Below the pieces are notes generated by a model that had not been told where the DNA came from, did not search any database, and saw only the letters and a program-made list of their open reading frames with translations. DNA of 64,000 nt, taken from Stakelama saccharophila. Its GTDB lineage: Bacteria; Pseudomonadota; Alphaproteobacteria; Sphingomonadales; Sphingomonadaceae. Made by a program: the position numbers and the translations under genes. Each line of letters begins with the position of its first letter. The first letter of the stretch is position 1. The stretch covers positions 62,001-126,000 of the forward strand of contig NZ_CP135076.1 of the NCBI RefSeq assembly GCF_032229225.1, written 5' to 3'. Of this stretch, positions 56,880 through 64,000 are shown in pieces.

Positions 56880-57309
56880 CGCCAAGGTTCCGCACGGCCA
56901 CTGGCGCACACTGACCTTTCTCGCGGCACTCCGCTGCGACCGGATCGACGCGCCGCTTGTGCTCGATGGTCCGATTAACGGCCACCGCTTCACCGCTTAT
57001 GTCGAGCAGTTCCTGCTGCCCACTCTCTCGCCTGGCGCCATGGTCATCATGTACAATCTCGGCAGCCACAAGGGCAAGGCGGTGCGCCAACTCATCCGAT
57101 CAGCCGGCGCCAGGCTGCTGTTCTTGCCGCCCTACAGTCCGGATCTGAACCCCATCGAGCAGGTCTTTGCCAAGCTCAAGACCCTGCTGCGCAAAGCCGA
57201 CCCACGCTCGGTCGAGGCCACCTGGCGTCAGATCGGCTCGCTCCTCGACTCCTTCCCGCCACACGAATGCGCCAACTACCTCCGCAATAGCGGATACGCT
57301 CCATGTTGA
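56880..57309 (+). pseudogene. IS630-family transposase C-terminal remnant with altered catalytic Asp
   Basis: The frame encodes HGHWRTLTFLAALRCDRIDA, PLVLDGPINGHRFTAYVEQF, MVIMYNLGSHKGKAVRQLIR and LPPYSPDLNPIEQVFAKLKT. In active relatives the second catalytic aspartate lies in a MDNLGSHKG motif. Here the codon encodes Tyr (TAC at about 57051). The N-terminal HTH and first Asp region are missing. The element cannot be active. It borders the Wzx gene. Confidence 0.8.
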
Positions 57310-57321
57310 ATGGATCAAACT

Positions 57322-58704
57322 CTAATGGCGCAGCTTCAGGCCGAGGGTCGCCACTAAGCGCACGGCTATATCCTTGTATGCCTGCCGCGCGTGATGAATT
57401 TCGACGCCTGTTTTCGGTAAGTTGAGGAGAATGAGCGTCGTCATTAAAATGTCTACTACCAATAACGCGAGCGCGGATCCCGTAGGTCCCATTGAACGGG
57501 CGAGGCCCATCTCCAGGGGGATAGCAAAGGCCGCGAGTAAGAGGTAATAGTAGGAAAAAGCGGACTGACGGTTGAGCGCAACTAGCAAGCTTGAAATCGG
57601 CAGCCAAATCGCGGTGAGTAATATACTCAACGCCATTAACCCGATCATGGGCAGGGGAGCGTCGATCCTTCCGTTTGTCCAGATAGAGATCATGCGAGGC
57701 CCCCATGCGGCCAACAATACGCAAAAAGGGGTCACCAGCAATATGCTTAACGCTAACAGCAAAACGAGGAGTTTGCTCTTCACGTCCGACTGGTTTTTTG
57801 CGGCAGCGGCAGAGAACTCGGGCATTACAGTAGTCGCTACAAGTTGCGCCGCCTGCAACCCAATCCGTGATAGCGTCCGCGCCGCGGTAAAAATTGGAAC
57901 GGCGGCTGCGCCGGCAGCCAATCCCAAGGTCACCGTAGCGCCTTGAGAAAGCAGCATTTGCGACGCAGGTATCGCCATAGCTGCCCCGGCTGGTTTAGCA
58001 AGTGCCGTAATGCGGGCCCAGTCCGGCTGACTGCGAAGATTGGCGAGCCACGGCAGCCTTCGCCGCAGCAGAATGTTTTGCGCAATTGAACCGATGACCC
58101 TGCCCAGCGCAAGCGCCACTGCTGCAATAGCCGGGCCTCCGCCTAGCAATACCGACATGATCAAGGCTAAGTTCTCTGTCAAATAGATCGCGGTATGCAT
58201 CAACACGCCAACGTGCATTTGGCCGTCGGAACGCAGCCCGGCGAAGGAAATCGAGTTTTGGAGGCAGGCCACGCCGTATATAACCAAAGCTACTATCGAG
58301 AGCCGGACTTCCAACGTGGAATATCCCGGGACGGTAGCGATCCATCTCTGGGGTAGCGCCAAACTTACCGCTGCAGCAATCAGAATCGTTGCAGCGCCTA
58401 TAGTCAGCATCGCTCGTTGTGTGGTAGCGAACGTCTTTGCAGCACCCCTTCTGTCGTCGCGTGCCACGTCCATTGCCATCGATGTTCCAGCGGCGGTCGC
58501 AAAGCCAAGGTCGCTGAAAGCTAAGATTGCTGGGACAGCTGATAGCATTAGCCAGAGACCATATACCGCCTTGCCCCAGTAAAAGGTGAGAACAGGGACT
58601 AGCGCAAGTTGGAGGCAGAGTATTACAGCCTTGTCGAATGTGACTGCACCAATTCCTCTAATGAGCCGTCTTCTGAGCATCGGCGCTCTATGCATGACGA
58701 ACAC
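57322..58704 (-). CDS. Polysaccharide repeat-unit flippase (Wzx-like, MATE/MOP superfamily)
   Basis: The 460-residue protein has about twelve membrane segments starting with VTFDKAVILCLQLALVPVLT. It also carries LGFATAAGTSMAMDVARDDR and FTAARTLSRIGLQAAQLVAT, features seen in O-antigen/EPS flippases. A start at MLRRRLIRGIG nine codons in is possible. It would move undecaprenyl-linked repeat units to the periplasmic side for polymerisation. It lies alone between IS remnants, on the same strand as the wza-wzc and glycosyltransferase blocks. Confidence 0.88.
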   Translation of the reverse strand: MFVMHRAPMLRRRLIRGIGAVTFDKAVILCLQLALVPVLTFYWGKAVYGLWLMLSAVPAILAFSDLGFATAAGTSMAMDVARDDRRGAAKTFATTQRAMLTIGAATILIAAAVSLALPQRWIATVPGYSTLEVRLSIVALVIYGVACLQNSISFAGLRSDGQMHVGVLMHTAIYLTENLALIMSVLLGGGPAIAAVALALGRVIGSIAQNILLRRRLPWLANLRSQPDWARITALAKPAGAAMAIPASQMLLSQGATVTLGLAAGAAAVPIFTAARTLSRIGLQAAQLVATTVMPEFSAAAAKNQSDVKSKLLVLLLALSILLVTPFCVLLAAWGPRMISIWTNGRIDAPLPMIGLMALSILLTAIWLPISSLLVALNRQSAFSYYYLLLAAFAIPLEMGLARSMGPTGSALALLVVDILMTTLILLNLPKTGVEIHHARQAYKDIAVRLVATLGLKLRH

Positions 58705-58710
58705 TGCACG

Positions 58711-58987
58711 GTAAAGTGAACGTTTGGCCTGTTGCCGGTTTGGTGGACACCGAGATGAGGTGGTTTCACCTATCGGAGGATATCAATGCCAAAAAGGAAG
58801 TTCTCCCGCGAGTTCAAGCTGGAGCCCCGCAAGAACCTCCCAAAATTCGCCGGCTCATCGCAAAGTTCATATTCGTGGCGCAGAACCATCCCGCCGCTAT
58901 CTGGGCCTGGTCCCTATGGCGACGAACACACCAGGCCGCCGCGGCTTACCATCATCGAAGATCACAGCTTCAAACGCAACTGTGGTA
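58711..58987 (+). mobile_element. IS3-family remnant: left end and degenerate OrfA
   Basis: The stretch GTAAAGTGAACGTTTGGCC with the following GGTGGACACCGAG is the terminal repeat also present at 40431. After a GGAGG ribosome-binding site a frame starts MPKRKFSREFKLE at 58786, an IS3 OrfA N-terminus. It then loses similarity after about 14 residues. Everything to the methyltransferase stop at 58988 is decayed. Confidence 0.65.
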
Positions 58988-59650
58988 CTAGGCGGGCCGC
59001 CGCACCATCATTCCCTCTTGAGCAAAGAACTGGGTCGGCGCAAAGTCCGTGAAATAGGTCACGGTACAATTATGATCTTTCGCGTATTTCAACGCAAGTT
59101 CAGCGGCAGCGGCTTCATCACTTCCGGGAAGTGCCATACGATCAGAATTATCAAGATAAAAAATGCCACCAGGTCGAAGCGTAGCAAGTGCCGCGGCTGT
59201 GCAGCGGTCGCGAAAGCTGCCGTCAACCATCACTAGGTCAAATCCACCTTCGCAAGGCACCCGAGTGTATTCTTCTATGCTCTCGGCGAGGTGATACTCA
59301 ACATTGTTGATGCCGTCCTTTTCCAAAGCAGATCGGACTTGGTCATACCACGGTCGAAAATTTTCGACAGACACCACCTGGCCTGCATGCTTAGCATACC
59401 ACAATGTTGACATACCAGATCCGTATTCCAACACCCGTTTTTCGTTGCTTAAAAACGCGGCAATTTCCAGCGTCGCAGAATAGGAAATCCACGGCAATCG
59501 CGGCCTATGACCCAGTAGAACACGGAATAACCCGGAAACAAACGCACGCGGGGCGTTAGCGATGAGCCGACCAGTTGGAACAAGATTTCCCTTGTGGTCA
59601 TGCAGCCGAGACTTCTGCTGCCTTGATCCCTTGAGTATTTTGGTCAGCAT
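58988..59650 (-). CDS. Class I SAM-dependent methyltransferase
   Basis: The start at 59650 (MLTKILKGSRQQKSRL) gives 220 residues. A longer frame to 59698 is possible. Motif I reads VLEYGSGMSTLWYAKHAGQV with a VSVENFRPWYDQV acidic loop. FDLVMVDGSFRDRC and LRPGGIFYLDNSDRM follow, as in the Methyltransf_24-type family. It may O-methylate a sugar of the polymer. Its stop abuts the IS3 remnant, so a slightly altered C-terminus cannot be excluded. Confidence 0.82.
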   Translation of the reverse strand: MLTKILKGSRQQKSRLHDHKGNLVPTGRLIANAPRAFVSGLFRVLLGHRPRLPWISYSATLEIAAFLSNEKRVLEYGSGMSTLWYAKHAGQVVSVENFRPWYDQVRSALEKDGINNVEYHLAESIEEYTRVPCEGGFDLVMVDGSFRDRCTAAALATLRPGGIFYLDNSDRMALPGSDEAAAAELALKYAKDHNCTVTYFTDFAPTQFFAQEGMMVRRPA

Positions 59651-59845
59651 GGCTCGCCTGCGGAAATGAATACCGGCCTCATAGGCGTAGGAGCACAACT
59701 AACGCAATAGCTGATCGCTCTGGAATTTGCCCCGCAGAAATGCGATCTCCCATTCGGGATTCTTCAGACGAGCCGCCATCGGAAAAGGCGGTTTAGATTA
59801 GCCTTACCAAGTTTCAGCCATCCTATTGTCAATGGGTCTACGAAG

Positions 59846-60964
59846 TTGTCCACTATCATCCATGTTCAGCCAGCAATGCCGTCGTATCGCCTAGATTTCT
59901 TCGATAGATCCGATTTGCTCTTGAGCAAGCGGCTGCTGGTGTATGCGACTCGCTCTAACATGGGGATATTAACTCAACAGAAGGTTAGAAGGCCCTGGCT
60001 CCGGGATGTTGGCAAAATTGTAAAAATACTCCCGGGATTATATTGGCAGCGAGGGGTCGCTTCAATTCCGTTTTCTCAAAGAGACATTATTGTTATCTCC
60101 GGCAATCCACGAGTGCTCAGCAATATCCTTCTCTTGGCGCGAGCTCGATTACGCGGTGCGCGAACAATTTGGTGGGGACACTATTGGAGTTCAACGTCGA
60201 AAAAGTGGCGCCAGGCGCTCAGGCGAATAATGATGCGGGCTAGTGACGCGATACTATTTTATACGGATTCCGAGGCTGTCGAATATTGCGCACTTGGGAC
60301 GCGAAATCAGCTTCAGTTGGTTTCGGCGCTTAATAATGGTATCGACGTCAGTGCGATCAGGCCAGTTCGTGAACCCTATAGAGCGGAATCGCGCGATCTT
60401 GCTGCGTTATTTGTTGGGCGCATTACAGAGAAGGCCGAGTTGAGTCTCGCGCTAGATGCTCTTGCTCAGCCAGAAATGCGGGGAATCACCCTTCACATTG
60501 TCGGGTGGGGGCACCTTGCTCCCGAGTTGATTGAAAAGACGCGTTCAATGGGCTTGGATAAGCAAGTCCATTGGCATGGCGCAATGAACCAAGAAGCTGA
60601 AATTGCAAAGATCGCAAACCGCTGTCGCCTATTTCTCTACCCTGGAGAGGTTGGACTTAGCTTAATCCACGGCATGGCTTATGGGCTCCCCGCGGTTGTA
60701 CATTCTGATCGTCGGAAGCAAATGCCCGAGATAGCAGCGTTTATAGATGACGAGACGGGGAGGAGCTTTTGCCGAGGGGAACCGGCTAGTCTCGCCGCAG
60801 TCGTGTCAGATGCGGTGCGGGACACTGAACAATTGAATAGATGGTCGGAAAGATGCATCCATCAAGCGGACGAGAATTTCAACACACAGGCCATGGCCCA
60901 CCGGTTTGTTACGCTGATCCAGCGCCTAGAAAGTATGCACTTAAGCCCCGCTGATCTTAACTAG
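59846..60964 (+). CDS. GT4-family glycosyltransferase
   Basis: The 372-residue frame starts at TTG 59846 (MSTIIHVQPAMPSYRLDFFD). An ATG ten codons in (MPSYRLDFF) would cut the first beta strand, so TTG is preferred. The GT-B domains show DLAALFVGRITEKAELSLAL, HIVGWGHLAPELIEKT and the donor region LFLYPGEVGLSLIHGMAYGL. It is read on the plus strand, opposite to the other transferases. The stop at 60964 is 20 bases before the IS701 target site. The gap 59651-59845 upstream holds no gene. Confidence 0.88.
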   Translation: MSTIIHVQPAMPSYRLDFFDRSDLLLSKRLLVYATRSNMGILTQQKVRRPWLRDVGKIVKILPGLYWQRGVASIPFSQRDIIVISGNPRVLSNILLLARARLRGARTIWWGHYWSSTSKKWRQALRRIMMRASDAILFYTDSEAVEYCALGTRNQLQLVSALNNGIDVSAIRPVREPYRAESRDLAALFVGRITEKAELSLALDALAQPEMRGITLHIVGWGHLAPELIEKTRSMGLDKQVHWHGAMNQEAEIAKIANRCRLFLYPGEVGLSLIHGMAYGLPAVVHSDRRKQMPEIAAFIDDETGRSFCRGEPASLAAVVSDAVRDTEQLNRWSERCIHQADENFNTQAMAHRFVTLIQRLESMHLSPADLN

Positions 60965-60983
60965 ATGTGGCCCATTACAGCAT

Positions 60984-62419
60984 CTAGCACTACTTTGGCA
61001 GAATTGGGGGCAGTGCGTTTGGCAGGGAGCAACCGCACTGAGGGCATTGCCGGGGCGGCGGTCGCGACAGACGATCAAGGATGGCTTGTCGAACTGCCGG
61101 CAGACTGGGCTGAGGTGGCGGGCCGGGGACTTTTTTTCCGTCCCGCCTGAGCGAGCCTGCGGGTTTGAAGGAAGGCATATGCCATCATCGTCATGAGTGC
61201 GTGACGATGCAGCCCGGTCCAGGAGCGCCCCTCGAAGTGGTCGAGACCAAGCTCTTCCTTGAGCTGCTGGTGTGCCTGCTCGCAGATCCAGCGCGCTTTG
61301 ATCGCGCCGGCCAGATCCCGGATTGGGGTGTCGGCTGGTAAATTCGAGAGATAGTATTTTCGCTCGCCGTTCGAGCGATGCTCGCCCACCAGCCATGCCT
61401 CTTCGCCGGGCATGTGCTGGGCTCCGGCGGAACCGATCCGTTGCGGTGCGCCATCGGCAATGCGCACACGCATAGCGGCGAAGCGCGCGACCAAGCGTCC
61501 TTTCGTTCCCCGGCGCCAGCTTACCTTACGCCACTTCTCGTCTTCGAGCATGGCGTGTGCGGCCCGGGATTTGGCGTCCGGCACGTGCCGCACCCGCGGT
61601 CGCCCGCGGTTCGCCACCGGGAAGATCAGTTGCACGTCGGCCGGGTAGACCTTCTGGTGGCGGGGAATGCCGACGGCCCAGCAAAGATCCCGTGCGCTCA
61701 ATGCCTGCCGGAACGGCGCCGATAGGCCATAGCCCGCATCCGCCAGCACGCAGCCGAAGCGAACCCCGGCGGCGATGGCTCGGTCGATCTGCTCGATGGC
61801 GATCTCGGGCTTGGTACGGTAGCTCTGCAAAGGCTCGGGCACGCCGGCCCGCGCCATCCGGGCCGTGTCACTGGTCCAGCTTTCCGGCAGGAACAGCCGC
61901 AAGCTCAGCATGACCGGCACCTCCCCCGAGGCCAGAGTCATCGACACCAGCGTCTGGCAGTTCGCGTTCTTGCCCAACGCTGTGGCATATTGGGGCGCGA
62001 CCCCAACGGATGCCTTGCCCTTTTTCGGCAGCGCAGTGTCGTCGATGATCAGCCAGGCCTTGTCGCCGCCGACCAGTTCGTTTGCTTGGCTCCACAAAGT
62101 CTTTTCCAGCGGGGCGCTGTCCCACAGGCCTGCCCCGATGAAATGATGTAGCCGATCATAAGAAACAGCATCCGAGCGCGCCGCCATGGGCTGGATGCTC
62201 TTTCGATCGCCTGGCCCAATTAGGCCGGCAATATAGGCCGGGCACATCCGCCGCCGCGTCTTATTCCCCAGACCTTCCAGATATGGCGCGAGCCACTCCT
62301 CCAGATCTGCCTGCCAGTCCCCATCCATCGCCAGCCTCCACCAGAGCTGGCTCCCCATGAATCACGCAATCCGCTCCAAGGGAATCCCAAAAATTACACT
62401 TCTGCCAAAGTAGTGCTAG
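60984..62419. mobile_element. Complete IS701-family insertion sequence with CTAG target duplication
   Basis: Inverted repeats CACTACTTTGGCAGAA (from 60988) and its complement (to 62415) bound an element of about 1,428 bases. Flanking CTAG copies at 60984-60987 and 62416-62419 form the 4-base target duplication usual for this family. One intact transposase fills it. The matching ends suggest recent insertion, unlike the other IS in the window. Confidence 0.88.
61075..62358 (-). CDS. IS701-family transposase
   Basis: The 427-residue transposase starts MGSQLWWRLAMDGDW or, more typically, MDGDWQADLEEWLAPYLEGL ten codons later. DDE-type motifs are AWLIIDDTALPKKGKASVGV for the first Asp, FGCVLADAGYGLSAPFRQAL for the second, and WICEQAHQQLKEELGLDHFE for the Glu. 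The frame is intact and covers nearly the whole element, so activity is plausible. It is the only IS gene here without an obvious defect. Confidence 0.92.
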   Translation of the reverse strand: MGSQLWWRLAMDGDWQADLEEWLAPYLEGLGNKTRRRMCPAYIAGLIGPGDRKSIQPMAARSDAVSYDRLHHFIGAGLWDSAPLEKTLWSQANELVGGDKAWLIIDDTALPKKGKASVGVAPQYATALGKNANCQTLVSMTLASGEVPVMLSLRLFLPESWTSDTARMARAGVPEPLQSYRTKPEIAIEQIDRAIAAGVRFGCVLADAGYGLSAPFRQALSARDLCWAVGIPRHQKVYPADVQLIFPVANRGRPRVRHVPDAKSRAAHAMLEDEKWRKVSWRRGTKGRLVARFAAMRVRIADGAPQRIGSAGAQHMPGEEAWLVGEHRSNGERKYYLSNLPADTPIRDLAGAIKARWICEQAHQQLKEELGLDHFEGRSWTGLHRHALMTMMAYAFLQTRRLAQAGRKKSPRPATSAQSAGSSTSHP

Positions 62420-64000
62420 ATTAGAGAAAATTTTCTTCCGTCGTCCACCGCCGGCAATAGGTATCGCACGGTTCCGCGCCAAGGGCTTCGGTCGGCAAAG
62501 CCTAATACGAGCTTTAATTCGCCGTGCTGTCCTCGTACCGCTCGCAAGGGGAAGCCTTCCGGCACCGCCTGCTTGGACTGGGCATGCCGAACCTGCCCAT
62601 CAACAATTTCGAATTCTCCACGTAGCAACCTAAAGGTTTTGGCGGAACCGGCTACGACATCGATTACAAGATGATGATAATGTCTAAAAGATGAGAGCTT
62701 CGCGATCGTTCGCGAGTGTCCAGTGGGCCATTCACAGATTATCTCCGCTGACTGAGGGTGCCATGTTAAATACACGCGCCCCTCCGCTAGACCAACTTCA
62801 AGTTGTCGCATTTCTCGCATGGTTGAACCACCCGAATCTGGTCGCATATTCGTCAGCACTGATGGATGGCAAAGACCCTTGCCCGACCCGTCCACGATCT
62901 GACAATTGGTTATTTCGATCTCAAAGCAGTTGGTTCCGTCGACGGCTATTGCATGGGCATCGGGTGCGAGATTGGCGAACCGCAAACCGTTGAAACGAAC
63001 CCGACGGGATGCGAAGACGTGGGCGGCGCAACGGGGGATCGAATGATTGGCATCGACCGCATCCCCCCCCGGCGTGCGGATGATGCCTCCCTCGAATAAA
63101 ACGGAGCTCGCTCCGGACGCTGCGAAGGCTACCTCGATTCCGGGTACCGCGAAGGACTTTCCCCCGCGCGTTACTGTGCCATCAAAATCGAGATCAAGGC
63201 CGCGTACTAAGATGTTTTTTTGGACGTCGTTGTCGCTGTTGTTCGTGACCTTAAACTGCCCGCCACGCGCATAAAAATTCTCGACAACGGCATGTTCCGG
63301 TGATTCCTCGAGAAACGCACAATATCCTTCTGCGTCATTGGCACGAGCAGCGTAGGAACAATCCCTCCAAGTTACTCGACGGGTTCCGCGAGCACACGAG
63401 ATGCCGCTATACCCAGAAAAGGCGACATTATCGTATACGACGTGGTCGGAAAAAGCGACGAAGCCCGTCGCTGCCTCCCCATCAATAATAGCGTCACGGA
63501 GAGATACGACATAGGCCAGCTGGATCGAATGTGAGTATACCACCTCGGGCGCATCGAAGGCACCAAGCCTGAAATTTTGCACAGTTGAGGCTATGCTAAG
63601 AGGCGCAGTTGGGCAAGTAACAAACGAGTCTCTACGATTGAGGTCAGCCTGTAACGGCGTCGAGAACTGCAGCGAGCTATCGTCTTCATCGACAGTGACG
63701 ACGGTGAGGAACTGCTTGTCAGCAGGAATGAGGTTGCCGCGAGAACTGTTCTGCGAACGCCCTCCCACGACCATAACGATCTGACCCGGCACGTAGCCTT
63801 TGATCGTTGCCGGGAAAATTCGTGCATCGCCGCGACGGACGTTCCGCAGCAATGGTTGAAACCAGTTCGTTGCCTCTCCGCGAGCTGCCCCGATTATCAG
63901 ACTCCCAGTTCTTCCAGTGCCAGCAATTTGCGCGCCGCCGTCGGACGTAACGAGTTGTCCATAGCCAGCAACGGTTAGGGGGCTGTGAACGTGCTGGAAA
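62416..64000 (-). CDS. Right-handed beta-helix protein (N-terminus outside window)
   Basis: The frame is open from 64000 to the TAG at 62416, about 527 residues, and continues beyond the window. Repeating short strands are visible (RDAIIDGEAATGFVAFSDHV, VVYDNVAFSGYSGISCARGT, FEIEITNCQIVDGSGKG), as in pectate-lyase-like parallel beta helices. The first part (QLVTSDGGAQIAGTGRTGSL) looks like a tail-spike- or lyase-type head region. In a polysaccharide cluster such proteins are often lyases or epimerases. No catalytic residues can be assigned. The stop codon lies inside the IS701 target CTAG, but the pre-insertion sequence would already have ended there. Confidence 0.75.
   Translation of the reverse strand, partial: FQHVHSPLTVAGYGQLVTSDGGAQIAGTGRTGSLIIGAARGEATNWFQPLLRNVRRGDARIFPATIKGYVPGQIVMVVGGRSQNSSRGNLIPADKQFLTVVTVDEDDSSLQFSTPLQADLNRRDSFVTCPTAPLSIASTVQNFRLGAFDAPEVVYSHSIQLAYVVSLRDAIIDGEAATGFVAFSDHVVYDNVAFSGYSGISCARGTRRVTWRDCSYAARANDAEGYCAFLEESPEHAVVENFYARGGQFKVTNNSDNDVQKNILVRGLDLDFDGTVTRGGKSFAVPGIEVAFAASGASSVLFEGGIIRTPGGDAVDANHSIPRCAAHVFASRRVRFNGLRFANLAPDAHAIAVDGTNCFEIEITNCQIVDGSGKGLCHPSVLTNMRPDSGGSTMREMRQLEVGLAEGRVYLTWHPQSAEIICEWPTGHSRTIAKLSSFRHYHHLVIDVVAGSAKTFRLLRGEFEIVDGQVRHAQSKQAVPEGFPLRAVRGQHGELKLVLGFADRSPWRGTVRYLLPAVDDGRKFSLI

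Noticed and set aside
62416-62418. Truncation of the beta-helix gene by the IS701 insertion
   Set aside because: Removing the element and one CTAG copy still leaves the same TAG stop, so the stop predates the insertion.

Overview
The window looks like chromosomal DNA of an alphaproteobacterium of the sphingomonad type. This rests on the high GC content, large TonB-dependent receptors beside catabolic genes, a class I lysyl-tRNA synthetase, a RibBX-type riboflavin gene and a Gmd/Fcl/Wza/Wzc polysaccharide cluster. No rRNA, tRNA or CRISPR array was seen.

Region 1 (1-9926, minus strand) is one tightly packed catabolic operon. In transcription order it encodes a TonB-dependent receptor, a secreted type B carboxylesterase, a TetR regulator, an MFS transporter, an acyl-CoA ligase, an SDR dehydrogenase and an acyl-CoA dehydrogenase cut by the window edge. 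Two operator-like palindromes lie upstream of the receptor. The operon appears able to import, hydrolyse, CoA-activate and oxidise an unknown ester.

Region 2 (10252-13008) is housekeeping: a PilZ protein, Prs and GltX.

Region 3 (13148-23170) is the most interesting part: a self-contained route from phosphatidylcholine to glycine betaine. It holds a Tat-exported phospholipase C, a secreted HAD phosphatase (frameshifted here), choline dehydrogenase BetA, a single protein fusing the choline repressor BetI to betaine-aldehyde dehydrogenase BetB, and a choline-type ABC importer in which binding protein and permease are also fused. Two matching palindromes sit in the divergent control region. A bidirectional terminator follows, then another TonB-dependent receptor (23296-25632) with a third similar palindrome upstream.

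Region 4 (26268-35677) carries an S10 peptidase, a riboflavin operon (ribD, ribE, a ribB with an N-terminal HTH and a degenerate RibA-like domain, ribH), an acetyltransferase, a DUF454 protein, an old-yellow-enzyme reductase, a transporter remnant and lysS.

Region 5 (35873-64000) is an exopolysaccharide cluster: Wza, Wzc, a phosphoglycosyltransferase, glycosyltransferases, an acetyltransferase, a Wzy-like protein, Wzx, GDP-mannose and GDP-fucose synthesis, a methyltransferase and a beta-helix protein. It is broken into blocks by at least eight IS remnants (IS3, IS5, IS21, IS66, IS630) and one intact IS701-type element. Genes from about 43.7 to 60.9 kb look less GC-rich than the flanks, which suggests transfer.
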